From contig NZ_JBBORC010000001.1 in assembly GCF_038004425.1 (NCBI RefSeq), positions 3,671,501 through 3,735,500 of the forward strand: 64,000 nt of DNA, written 5' to 3'. The notes under the pieces are model-generated. The model ran no database searches and was not told where the DNA came from. It saw only the letters and a program-made list of their open reading frames with translations. This document shows, one piece after another, positions 54,237 through 62,697 of this stretch; the first letter of the stretch is position 1; every line of letters starts with the position of its first letter. Position numbers and translations under genes: made by a program. The DNA comes from Solibacillus sp. FSL W7-1464 (GTDB lineage: Bacteria; Bacillota; Bacilli; Bacillales_A; Planococcaceae).

Positions 54237-56066
54237 TCATGATTGTCTCATGGCCATTGAATTCGTTGAAGGTGTGCTATATTTGGCGCTTACTTTTATT
54301 CCAGCTTTTCGCCTAATTCTCCATAGCGATAGGTCTTCTAAATCTAGATGCTCTATGGACCACTTAATTCGTCTCTTCTGAAATTCTTCTAGTGACTCAC
54401 TTACATCATCTATATATTCCTTAGTTAGAGGCAGCTTATGTAATTTCTTTTCTAATAAGGATAAATGTCTAATTGTCGTTCCTATTTTACTTAGAGTTAA
54501 CCTTATAGGTTTTTGACTGTTTCTTAATTCAGCAACTGCTACTTTAACTTCTTTTAATATTTGAAGATCTCTTTCATGCCAGTTAACTCTAGTTAGATTA
54601 TTTTCTTGCTTAACTTTTGCAGGTGAATTTTCTAACAGCCATTCTTTATCATAGCGATAAAGTCTCATATAAAGTGATGGGTTAATTTTTCTTAATTGTG
54701 TTCTTGAATAATCCGGAAATTTATTTCTCAATTCTAGCCAAAGGTTCTTAATTTTATTTTTTTCATTATTAACGACCTCTATTACTGTTTTTTCTTTGCT
54801 CTTGGCATATTTAATGACTGTTTTTGCGTCCACTTTTAATATTCTCGCGCAAGCACTGTAACTTAATTTTTCTTGATTAATCAAATGATTAAGCTTTTCA
54901 AACCATGTATCACCAAACTCTTTTATTCGTCCAATTTTTAATTTATCTTTTGTTGTGACATCAGGCCCCCTCCTAGAATACACAAACCCACATAGACAAT
55001 GAAAAGTTCCAACAGGTTTCTTCGTATCACAACATGTTGTTACATTTAAATCTGTAATTACAGGCTTTAAATAATGTTCTGCAGCAGCATTTAAACAGAG
55101 GAACGGTCCTATACCAAATGGGTTATAAGCAGTATTATGATGGTCATAAATTGTATCTACAGATTCCCCAAAAAAATGAATAATTAATAAATGTCTAACG
55201 GGATGAAAAGATTTCCTCTGCTTTCTAGTTATCGCTCTTAACCAGCATTCTCCATCTACACCACTAGGTAACGATTGCATTAATTTCAAAAAGCCTAAAC
55301 CATAAAACTTTATAAAATCTTCTTTTAATTTTATTTGGTTGATGTTACCATTTACATTGATATATCCATTTTTTCTTAAAATAGCGCGGTAAATAGCTGA
55401 TAAATTATCTGGGCAAAAATTATAATTTTTAATTGTAATTTTATAACTTTCCCTTGCTAGAGAAAATAAAAAATGGGTGTTTATCTTTGAAAATTTTTCT
55501 ATATTCTCCTCTTTTAAAGCACAAATATTAATATTTGTATTAGTAAGTTGGGTATTTACTTGTCTGAAATACTCCATGCTCTCTTCTAGAAAAGACATAT
55601 GATCGAGACATACAAACACACTAGGTAGCTGATGATACGTTCTCCAATAAGTTTCGCCGTATTTATCCGTGTCTTCTTTCCAACACTTCGGGCAATATTT
55701 AAAATACATAGATTCTTTTACTGTACTCGCTACTTGTCCAGTCAAGTAATGTAATTTATTTTCACCATTACCATTTATCATATATTCCTTTATTTTAGCT
55801 TTAACAGCATCTGTATTGAAATTCGTATAATAATTGTAAAGCGTATGATTATTGATCCAGTCATTAATACTTCCTTCTGTAAAGTGGCGGGCATTTCTAA
55901 ATAATAGTTTTAAATCTGTAGTTAAATCTGGAATAATATACTTTTTCTTCCCAAATAAGTCCTTTGTAGTCTGAGTAATTGATACGTTTCCTGAATGATG
56001 ATGGTACCTGCTTATTACACTATAAATTAACTCATCTTTATAGAACATTGGAAAGAAAGGTATCAC
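54237..56066 (-). CDS. tnsD: TnsD/TniQ target-selection protein, C-terminus altered by IS66
   Basis: 609 codons: 591 native, then 18 encoded by the IS66 end, replacing the native last 28. TniQ domain at the N-terminus (MIPFFPMFYKDELIYSVISR), a CCCH zinc set (CPKCWKED, VCLDH), HPVRHLLIIHFF and FNPFGIGPFLC. The C-terminal half has a helix-turn-helix-like stretch (LSYSACARILKVDAKTVIKY). TnsD-type proteins bind the end of glmS and recruit TnsC. GTG start after GGGGGA, 11 bases from tnsC. It may still be partly functional, as only the tail is changed. Confidence 0.9.
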   Translation of the reverse strand: MIPFFPMFYKDELIYSVISRYHHHSGNVSITQTTKDLFGKKKYIIPDLTTDLKLLFRNARHFTEGSINDWINNHTLYNYYTNFNTDAVKAKIKEYMINGNGENKLHYLTGQVASTVKESMYFKYCPKCWKEDTDKYGETYWRTYHQLPSVFVCLDHMSFLEESMEYFRQVNTQLTNTNINICALKEENIEKFSKINTHFLFSLARESYKITIKNYNFCPDNLSAIYRAILRKNGYINVNGNINQIKLKEDFIKFYGLGFLKLMQSLPSGVDGECWLRAITRKQRKSFHPVRHLLIIHFFGESVDTIYDHHNTAYNPFGIGPFLCLNAAAEHYLKPVITDLNVTTCCDTKKPVGTFHCLCGFVYSRRGPDVTTKDKLKIGRIKEFGDTWFEKLNHLINQEKLSYSACARILKVDAKTVIKYAKSKEKTVIEVVNNEKNKIKNLWLELRNKFPDYSRTQLRKINPSLYMRLYRYDKEWLLENSPAKVKQENNLTRVNWHERDLQILKEVKVAVAELRNSQKPIRLTLSKIGTTIRHLSLLEKKLHKLPLTKEYIDDVSESLEEFQKRRIKWSIEHLDLEDLSLWRIRRKAGIKVSAKYSTPSTNSMAMRQS

Positions 56067-56077
56067 ATATATTCCCC

Positions 56078-57706
56078 CTATAGCATAAATTCATCTAAGG
56101 GACTTTTAATATATCCCTCTTCCATTAATGCCTCATAAGCGGACTTTTTATTCTTTTTTCCATTATTAATGATTAATTTTAATTTATTATTTCTAGATGT
56201 TTCCTTTCTAACAGTTCTCTTCTTTGGTTCATCCTCTATATATTGAAGTGAAGCGGTCATTAACTCCTTTATATTTAAATCAGGATTCTTATTTATTAAA
56301 TATTTCGCAGTCTTTTCTGCAACCTTCTCATCAATTTCCAAATTAATTAATGACATAACTAATTTTTCAGTAAGAGAAACTTCTGTTATTAATTTCGTTT
56401 GTCTCAACTTTTCTTTCTTTAACTTGGCCTGCTCTCTTATATCAATTGCAGGTATTCGATTTAGAAGATATTCTTCAATATCTAAAGGAATAATATCCTC
56501 AAAATTTGCTATTTCTCTAGGATTTCCTGATTTAAGAGCATCTAAGGATGCCCGCATTAATTGTAACTCTTCTTTTACAACCTTCTTAATTAAAGCTGGT
56601 GTTACTTTTTCGGTCCCTGTTTCGATTGCCCTAGATTGAGCAAGAATAAAAATTTTAACGGCAACATCAATAATTCCTTGGCTTTCATAATATATAGTAT
56701 CAATCATTTCACGGTTTAGTTCTATTGGATGAGTAGTCCATTGATAATCCCACATTGAAGTAATCAATACTTCCCAATCATCATTATTTTCCATCTGTTG
56801 CCAAACCATATCCCCTTGTCCACTACTTCTACGTGCTTGTCTAAAATCTTTTTGTAATAATGCTCTTGCCTTCATCGTTCCAATAAACATAACCGGAATG
56901 CCAATTTCATTTACTAATGTGACAAAGAAATTTAACATTGTTTCAGAAGCATTTCCTTTTGCTGTTAGTAAATGTTGAATTTCATCAATGATGAGTACTC
57001 CTATGGCATGTATTCTTGAAATTTGTGCAATTCTTATAACCATAGAACTTATTGAATTTCTGTTTTTCCCATATTTATCATAATAATTTGTACCAATTAG
57101 TGTATCTATTTGTTGAAAGAAATTTATACATAATGTCTTAATATTCCCATCATGTGGGCAATTTAATTTTAGCCAAACAATTTGTATCGTATTTAAAGGA
57201 TGTTGATGTAAAATTACTTGTGGATATAAAGATAGAATTCGTTCGATAGCAGAAGTTTTACCTATACCAGGAAACCCCATTAAGGTAAAACTGGACGCTG
57301 ATGACCTCTTGTCAGGAGATATTTCAAGTTCTTCATCTGTTAAAAGTTTACCGTGCAATTCATTAAGTAATTGTACATGTTTCTTATTTAAAGGATTTCT
57401 ATTTGTATAGCCATGCCTAATAAACCTGGAAAATTTCTGTTCTAAAGTTATCGTCTGATTTATCGGTTGGAAAAATTGAGTTAATCGTATGAGCGCATGA
57501 TAACGATGTGTTGCAGAGAGATTTCTTTCTCTTTCGTGATAAGGTGGCAAAAAGTATAATTGATCAAACGATTCTTCACGCGATAAAATAATAGGCATTG
57601 CCTCAATTAGAGGATTTCCATTATAATCTACTATCCCTTGATCTCTGTACGTTGCAATAGGAATTTCTCTTCCATTTTCCAACATCACTATTCTGGCTTT
57701 TTCCAT
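56078..57706 (-). CDS. tnsC: TnsC-type AAA+ transposition regulator
   Basis: 542 aa. Walker A is FPGIGKTSAIERI (in MGFPGIGKTS) and Walker B is IGVLIIDEIQHLLTA; sensor motif FIGTMKAR. TnsC polymerises on target DNA marked by TnsD and activates TnsA/TnsB. Of the four tns genes here, tnsA and tnsC are the ones that look untouched. It lies 13 bases after tnsB. Length matches the Tn7 protein (555 aa). Confidence 0.93.
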   Translation of the reverse strand: MEKARIVMLENGREIPIATYRDQGIVDYNGNPLIEAMPIILSREESFDQLYFLPPYHERERNLSATHRYHALIRLTQFFQPINQTITLEQKFSRFIRHGYTNRNPLNKKHVQLLNELHGKLLTDEELEISPDKRSSASSFTLMGFPGIGKTSAIERILSLYPQVILHQHPLNTIQIVWLKLNCPHDGNIKTLCINFFQQIDTLIGTNYYDKYGKNRNSISSMVIRIAQISRIHAIGVLIIDEIQHLLTAKGNASETMLNFFVTLVNEIGIPVMFIGTMKARALLQKDFRQARRSSGQGDMVWQQMENNDDWEVLITSMWDYQWTTHPIELNREMIDTIYYESQGIIDVAVKIFILAQSRAIETGTEKVTPALIKKVVKEELQLMRASLDALKSGNPREIANFEDIIPLDIEEYLLNRIPAIDIREQAKLKKEKLRQTKLITEVSLTEKLVMSLINLEIDEKVAEKTAKYLINKNPDLNIKELMTASLQYIEDEPKKRTVRKETSRNNKLKLIINNGKKNKKSAYEALMEEGYIKSPLDEFML

Positions 57707-57719
57707 TTTAACTCCTTTT

Positions 57720-59631
57720 TTATTTATTATTTTTTTTCCTTCTTTGATTAAATAAATCTTTAATCGAAGGAACTTTTGCTTCTGTACTATTTTCCTTTAT
57801 TTCTTTAATCTCAATAACTTCAGCACTCCTATCTTCTGAATTAATTGTTAAGTCAAACGCTTCTTTATCACGTTGTATAGATTTTTCAATATGTCTGTTT
57901 ACCCTAATACTTTTTGTTTTTTGGGCTTTGCTTAAATTACTTGTTTGAGTTTTGTTAGCATCCTTCACTGCTTCCTCAATAATCGACTCTATACGACTAT
58001 AGAAGTTAATTTCTTCTTGCAAGGTAACCTGTTCATTATCTTTGAAATCTTTATTTTCTCTTTTTCTTAAATCTTCAACTTCTTCAATAGCTCTGTCTAT
58101 ATATCTTTCTTGATGTTTTAAAAGTGCACATGATTCGAAAATTCTTTTATCATTTGTATGCATATAAATATTGTTAACGCTTCTTGGATCATATGAAATA
58201 TCAACTTTCCATGATTTATTAACTCTAGATTTTACAAACCAAGATTCTTTTAATGCTGTTTCACAGCTATAAAGCATACCCTTAAATTTTATTCCTTTTG
58301 GGGTTACAGTCGCTTTATCTTTTGGCATCAAGTAAAACTTAATAATATTATTGTCGACTACTCTTAATTTTCCCGCTCTATTTTTTATTCCCCACTTCCA
58401 CAGTTCTAATGGAGTAGGCTTGATATTCTCTTCTATCATTCCAGTATCTCTTGTATAGCCTTTAGCATAAAAATTCTTGTTATAATATAATACGAAATTA
58501 ATAATTAACTTAGTATATTGTTCAAGAGTTAGTTTTGCTTCTAACCGATAATCTGTTGCTCCCCTTTCTCCAAAATCTTTTTGAATAAAGCCGGGAAGAA
58601 ATGGCTTAATTTTAGATTGTGTTGTATCAAATAGCTTTTCTACAATTCCTTTCCAATCTGGTCGATATGAGGGAGTATTTTCAATAGATATATTTAAACC
58701 TTCTATTAAATTATTTACGTTATGTCCTTCTAATTCTCCCCTGTCACCTAAAATTATTTCTGGTAAATGTGCAGAAGGCCACCAATCCTCTAATATGTTT
58801 ATTCCATATTTACTGCAAAATTCTTTCTTGTTTGAAGCAGCATTGGCAATTGCCATCATCATGCCTGCCCAAGATGGTCCTTCAAAACCTATATAAATAC
58901 CTGTAATCATCCTTGAATAAACATCTACCACATAATAGACAATAGGTCTACCTACTATCCAATCGGAGTTATAATTCGAAACCAAGTATACATCCGCAAT
59001 TGTCGCATCAATTTGATATCTTGAACCAGGGCCTAACGTTTCATAAGTTGAAGACCCTAATATGGCTCTATTGTTTCGTTCAAAACTTTTTATACCTTCA
59101 CGCTCTTTTTTTACATGTTCAATACTAAATTCTTGTTTATACCAATACCTAAACTGATCAAAAGTAGGAATACTATTCTTATCCAAAATAGTAATATATT
59201 TAACACCATCCTCATATCTGATACCTGATGCAAAGAAATCCCTAATCGTCATTTTATATGCAAATACTAATGTATTTTTCTTGTCTGACAGATAATATTT
59301 CCTTATACCTTTTCGAAAAATCTCCTTAATATCCTCGGTAATATTAATTCCTATGGTATCTCCTAATCTTGGGCGTCCTCTTTTTTTCTCGCTAGTTCCT
59401 CTTTGTTTTCCTCTGGCCCCCGATTTGTTGTACATTGGCACTAGAGTATTTATTGTCTTTCCCCCCTGCCAATATCTTCTTAAATATTTATATAAACTTG
59501 TTTTAGCAAATTGTTTTTTGCTTTGTAATTTTCTAATTTCTTTGCCTCGTAACTCAGTGATATAAATGGATGGTTCGTTTTGAACCAATTCTTTAATTAA
59601 ATCCCATGCTTTATTTCTAATTTCTACCTCC
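57720..59631 (-). pseudogene. tnsB: tnsB transposase, 3' fragment (contains whole DDE core)
   Basis: About 635 codons from the junction. The catalytic core is complete: QIDATIADVYL (Asp), ILGDRGELEGH (Asp) and IVEKLFDTTQ (Glu). The open frame from TTG 59588 would give 622 aa. The 5' fragment lies at 61418-61672. Joining them at the shared CTCC core restores NKE-VEIRNKAWDLIKEL and a 720-aa protein, close to the 702 aa of Tn7 TnsB. Cut off from its N-terminal DNA-binding part, it is unlikely to act on transposon ends. Confidence 0.9.
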
Positions 59632-60028
59632 CTCTATAAATGTTGATATATCAATGGCTAGCGCCATTTCTGAGTGTCAAAAAAAATTTTTTATGACACA
59701 TACATCTATCGTTATTTTGTAATTCTTGATTTTTTTTACAATGCGTCCGAACGCTTCGCTAAAGGATGATCCATTAATTGGTAATAGCTATCCTGATCCA
59801 GTACCGTATATTGATGCACATTTGGATCTCTGCGTTGCTTATGATGACGGACCCTCCCATGTCTCTAGGCGTCTAATTGCGCGTACATTCCTTCGTTCGG
59901 TCTATTCATAAGGCAGAGGCTGGCGATGCTCCTTTAGGGACTCATTTGAATTCATTCAACGGTCGGATGGTGAAAATAATGCCGGCTTCTCCGTGTCATC
60001 CTCTTGTTTTTGACTTCTACTAGTGATA
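59632..60028. ncRNA. IS110 non-coding end, candidate bridge RNA region
   Basis: Nearly 400 bases of the element do not code. IS110-family elements encode a structured bridge RNA in their longer non-coding end that pairs with target and donor DNA (established for IS621 and relatives). With the long end downstream of the transposase, this resembles the IS1111-type layout. It starts with a short hairpin AATGGC-TAGC-GCCATT. I have not worked out loops or guides, so the RNA is a prediction. Confidence 0.4.
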
Positions 60029-61306
60029 TTAAGCAGCCGTTTGAAGACTAGCGAAATCGGTCATCATTTGATGTTCGTTAAACATTGTTTTCTTTTTGCA
60101 TAGGGCATGTAAAATCTTCAGTAACTTCCCACATAACACGACGATGGACTGCTTCTTTCGAAGCGGATTGATGGTGCGTGTAGTGTAATATTCATGTAGT
60201 TGTTTGAACGCTGGATTATGCAAGATTAAAGGCATCATTACTCGAAAGAGGAGGGCACGAAGTTTTCTTCTCCCTCGTTTGGAAATCCTTTTTTGTCCCT
60301 TTTGCTGACCAGAAGAGTTTTCACGCAATGTGAGTCCCGCTAGTTTAATTAATTGGCGTGGATGTGCATATTGCGTTAAGGAACCTACCTCTGATAATAA
60401 ATCGACAATTGTAACATCACCGATTCCAGGTACCGATGCTAAATATTCATAATCCGTCATTTGTTTGGCTAACTCTACGAGCTGAGTTGTTAATTCATCA
60501 AGCTGAACCTGCATCAATTTGTGCTGTGAAAGAAGCGTGGCAATTTCGAATTTGGCCATCACTAAACCTTCTGTCAGTCCGATTGAGCTTTCTGCAACCT
60601 CGACTAATTGCTTTGCCTTTGGTAACTGCGGGCATTTCATACCCTCTACCTGCCGATATAAAAATAGTAATTCTTCTGGTGATTTGCCTACAATATCTGT
60701 TGGCAACGGTGTCATTTCAAGGACCGCATACGCCATTTTCCCAAAGCTTTTAAACACTTGTGTGAATTCAGGGAAAAAGCGATCTAGCCAACGGATAATG
60801 CGATTTTGTAGGGCATTTAAATCTTCTTGAACCTTTGAACGTAAAGTCGTTCCATTTCGTAACTCAGACTCGATTCCTTCAAGATGTCGGGGATAGCTGA
60901 AACGACCGTCTCTCATAAGGCGAGCAATGACTAGCGCATCCTTTTGATCATTCTTCGTTTGCAGATTGTCATCTAATTCTTTCGAACGATTGACGTGCAT
61001 TGGATTGACCATCACAAATGGAATCCCATAGTTCGTTAAAAAAGCAGCTAAGTTCATCCAGTAGTGACCCGTTGGCTCGAACCCAACGAGAATTTCATGT
61101 TTATCATAAGTTGCTTTAAGCGCCATTAGGCGTTCATAAAGGTTTTCAAAACCAATACGTGATTGCGCGATTGGAAATGATTTTTGGAGCACTCGACCTC
61201 GATCATCAATTGCACATGCATAATGTTTATGTTTAGCAATGTCGATGCCGATAACTAGAGTATTTTCAGAAACTTGATTAATTTTCTCATTCGTATTAAA
61301 ATTCAT
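60029..61306 (-). CDS. IS110-family transposase/recombinase
   Basis: About 425 aa. N-terminal RuvC-like DEDD domain (VIGIDIAKHKHYACAIDD, ILVGFEPTGHYW, KNDQKDALVIARL) and C-terminal transposase_20 domain with the serine region (LASVPGIGDVTIVDLLSEVG, LTLRENSSGQQKGQKRISKRG). ATG 61306 is preceded by GAGAGG; the longer frame to 61354 has no ribosome site. Intact. Confidence 0.93.
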   Translation of the reverse strand: MNFNTNEKINQVSENTLVIGIDIAKHKHYACAIDDRGRVLQKSFPIAQSRIGFENLYERLMALKATYDKHEILVGFEPTGHYWMNLAAFLTNYGIPFVMVNPMHVNRSKELDDNLQTKNDQKDALVIARLMRDGRFSYPRHLEGIESELRNGTTLRSKVQEDLNALQNRIIRWLDRFFPEFTQVFKSFGKMAYAVLEMTPLPTDIVGKSPEELLFLYRQVEGMKCPQLPKAKQLVEVAESSIGLTEGLVMAKFEIATLLSQHKLMQVQLDELTTQLVELAKQMTDYEYLASVPGIGDVTIVDLLSEVGSLTQYAHPRQLIKLAGLTLRENSSGQQKGQKRISKRGRRKLRALLFRVMMPLILHNPAFKQLHEYYTTRTINPLRKKQSIVVLCGKLLKILHALCKKKTMFNEHQMMTDFASLQTAA

Positions 61307-61417
61307 TGGAATGGAGTCCTCTCTGTAGATGTATGAGTCAATGACCGTTGACACTCAAGCATCATACAAGAGGGCTTTTTTATTTTCAAGTCCCCGAAAA
61401 TCTTTCTAACAGGAATG

Positions 61418-61672
61418 CTCCTTATTACTCAATTCATTAAAAAGTCTTTTTTGAGAAACATTTTGTTCAAGCTTTATAATTTCCCCATCAATAATTTCTT
61501 TAGACAATTCGTCTATTTTCTTTAATTTAGGTAAAGCTTTAGGTGAATCTATATCTATTATATAAGTAATTAAGTTTGATTCATCAATCCATAAAATTCG
61601 ATATACTTGCTCGTTTGTTATATTTTTCACTAAGTCGTTAACCGCTAATGGAATCAATTTTATCTCCTCCAT
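61418..61672 (-). pseudogene. tnsB: tnsB, 5' fragment
   Basis: 85 native codons (MEEIKLIPLAVNDLVKN..., RILWIDESNLITYIIDIDSP), the typical TnsB N-terminus, then HSC and a stop contributed by the IS110-family element (open frame to 61406). Its start overlaps the tnsA end by 35 bases, as usual in tns operons. Confidence 0.88.
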
Positions 61673-62477
61673 TCTCTTTAAATGTTAATTCACTCACTTT
61701 AAACTTCCTTATATCAAATTTCTCATTCATATTTAGGCGTATTATTTTTCTTGCTGTAGAATATTTAAAATACGAAAGGGCGGTTCCTGTTTCTAAGTTG
61801 TACTCTTCATCGAATTTATTACAAAAATCATTAATTTTATAGCTTACATTATATTCAGTTTGTTTTAATTTTTCCAAAAACTCTAACGATAATAATTTAT
61901 CCTCATCAGACTCAAGCTTGAAAAACTTGTGTAACCACTGAATATTGTTTATCATATCCGTTGGCAACTCTTTCTCCGTAATAATTGCCCAACAAACTCC
62001 TTTTCTCTCCCAATAATCACGTTCTATTTCAAATTTTTCAATTACCCTTGGGTTTTCTAATTCTATACTTGGTTTTATCGTCCGAGCTAAATATGTCTTA
62101 TTTCCATTCTTCATAATAGTAAGGAGAAAATCTGTTGTCATAGGAATTAGTGTTCCTGTAGTTTCATCAATTGAATGAGTAATTCCTTTTTCCCCTGCAA
62201 TTTTACTAGTAACTTTCCAATCCAAAGGATATTGCTCTCTAATATCTACAATTTCATCCGCCCATTCCAACAGAAAAAAATAATTTCTTTCTAAATTTGA
62301 AAAAAATTCATGTTTTCTATTTGTTTTCCATCCCTGTAGCCTAGTAACATTCCCTCTAGAAGAAAAATCTTGTACCTTTAACCAGGGGATATACTCTGAT
62401 AATTCTCCTTGTCCTCTACCTTCATTTAAATAACGTGTAATTTTTTCTTTTGTCCAGCTACTTTTCCTCTTAGCCAT
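61638..62477 (-). CDS. tnsA: TnsA-type transposon endonuclease
   Basis: 279 aa, close to Tn7 TnsA (273 aa). TnsA cuts the 5' ends of the transposon so that it moves by cut-and-paste. The nuclease half contains NYFFLLEWADEIVDIREQYPL, TTDFLLTIMKNGNKTYLARTIK, compatible with the Glu-Asp-Lys site. The C-terminal half is the TnsC-binding domain. ATG 62477 gives MAKRKSSWTKEKI and has GGGGTG 8 bases upstream; the frame also opens at 62492. Intact. Confidence 0.92.
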   Translation of the reverse strand: MAKRKSSWTKEKITRYLNEGRGQGELSEYIPWLKVQDFSSRGNVTRLQGWKTNRKHEFFSNLERNYFFLLEWADEIVDIREQYPLDWKVTSKIAGEKGITHSIDETTGTLIPMTTDFLLTIMKNGNKTYLARTIKPSIELENPRVIEKFEIERDYWERKGVCWAIITEKELPTDMINNIQWLHKFFKLESDEDKLLSLEFLEKLKQTEYNVSYKINDFCNKFDEEYNLETGTALSYFKYSTARKIIRLNMNEKFDIRKFKVSELTFKENGGDKIDSISG

Positions 62478-62502
62478 TATTTCACACCCCATTTCTTTGA
62501 AA

Positions 62503-62548
62503 TAAAAAAAAAATCGTATTTAAAGTTAAATCACTTTAAATACGATTT
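62503..62548 (-). terminator. terminator carried inside the transposon right end
   Basis: AAATCGTATTTAAAGT pairs perfectly with ACTTTAAATACGATTT around a 6-base loop. On the minus strand it is followed by a run of about ten Ts. It faces transcripts coming out of glmS and lies between the tnsA promoter candidate and tnsA itself. Confidence 0.85.
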
Positions 62549-62566
62549 TACACAAATAAAGAAAAT

Positions 62567-62593
62567 AGTATATAGTATTTTTTTAGTCCACAA
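62567..62593 (-). promoter_or_regulatory. candidate tnsA promoter overlapping a TnsB site
   Basis: On the minus strand TATACT (62567-62572) is a good -10. TTGTGG (62588-62593) or AGTTGT (62590-62595) upstream could serve as -35 with 15 or 17 bases between. The -35 lies within the innermost TnsB-like site, so transposase binding would block it. Confidence 0.5.
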
Positions 62594-62671
62594 CTTTATT
62601 TTCTAGTCCATAATTTTATTTTCTAGTCCACTACTTTGTTTCTTAGTCCAGTACTTTATTTACTTTTAACA
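62584..62671. repeat. glmS-proximal (right-type) transposon end, four tandem TnsB-like sites
   Basis: Four direct copies at 20-base steps: AGTCCACAACTTTATTTT (62585), AGTCCATAATTTTATTTT (62605), AGTCCACTACTTTGTTTC (62625) and AGTCCAGTACTTTATTTA (62645). The end proper is TTTTAACA, finishing at 62671. Four packed sites match the right end of Tn7. Confidence 0.92.
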
Positions 62672-62688
62672 TAAGCGAATGGCTTTTA
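62672..62688 (-). terminator. proximal arm of the split glmS terminator, including the TAAGC duplication
   Basis: TAAGCGAATGG complements the arm at 4081-4092. The first five bases are the target duplication. Without its partner arm it cannot form the original hairpin. Confidence 0.85.
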
Positions 62689-62697
62689 TATTCAATC

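Larger units (their letters stand above)
51859..54293 (-). mobile_element. IS66-family element (2435 bp)
   Basis: Ends read inward GTAAGCGTCAAATAG and GTAAGCGCCAAATATAG, the IS66 signature GTAAGCG. An 8-base duplication TTTTATTC flanks it (51851-51858 and 54294-54301), the usual length for IS66. It carries tnpA, tnpB and tnpC, all intact. It interrupts tnsD 28 codons before its end. A hairpin TAGCGGC...GCCGCTA at 51871-51898 lies inside the left end. Confidence 0.95.
59628..61417 (-). mobile_element. IS110-family element in tnsB (about 1790 bp)
   Basis: The tnsB reading frame is broken between two copies of CTCC (59628-59631 and 61418-61421), which is the likely recombination core. No longer duplication or inverted repeats are present, as expected for IS110. 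It contains one transposase, a long non-coding stretch of about 400 bases after the gene and a short one before it. The downstream end recurs alone at 35611-35662. Confidence 0.88.
4106..62671. mobile_element. Tn7-like transposon inserted downstream of glmS (58.6 kb)
   Basis: The ends are inverted: the left reads TGTTAAACGGAAATAAAG inward and the right reads TGTTAAAAGTAAATAAAG inward. Each continues into TGGACT-type repeats resembling TnsB sites. A TAAGC duplication flanks the element. The right end lies 26 bases after the glmS stop, the position used by Tn7-type elements with a TnsD protein. tnsA, tnsB, tnsC and tnsD lie in order from the glmS side, as in Tn7. Cargo is mainly copper and cadmium resistance. 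tnsB, tnsD and a second tnsD are interrupted by insertion sequences, so transposition is probably lost. There are no cas genes or CRISPR arrays. Confidence 0.95.

Noticed and set aside
61406-61672. Independent 88-aa protein gene between tnsA and the IS110 element
   Set aside because: It is the N-terminus of TnsB followed by three IS-encoded codons; the rest of tnsB continues beyond the IS.
62584-62663. Four regular 20-bp repeats, looking like a small CRISPR array
   Set aside because: Repeats directly abut with no spacers, and they match the site at the other transposon end; they are TnsB-type binding sites.
4106-62671. CRISPR-associated transposon, because it has TnsABC and two TniQ/TnsD proteins
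   Set aside because: No cas gene, CRISPR array or tracr-like region is visible; both TnsD proteins are long (over 600 aa) like site-specific TnsD, and insertion is at glmS.
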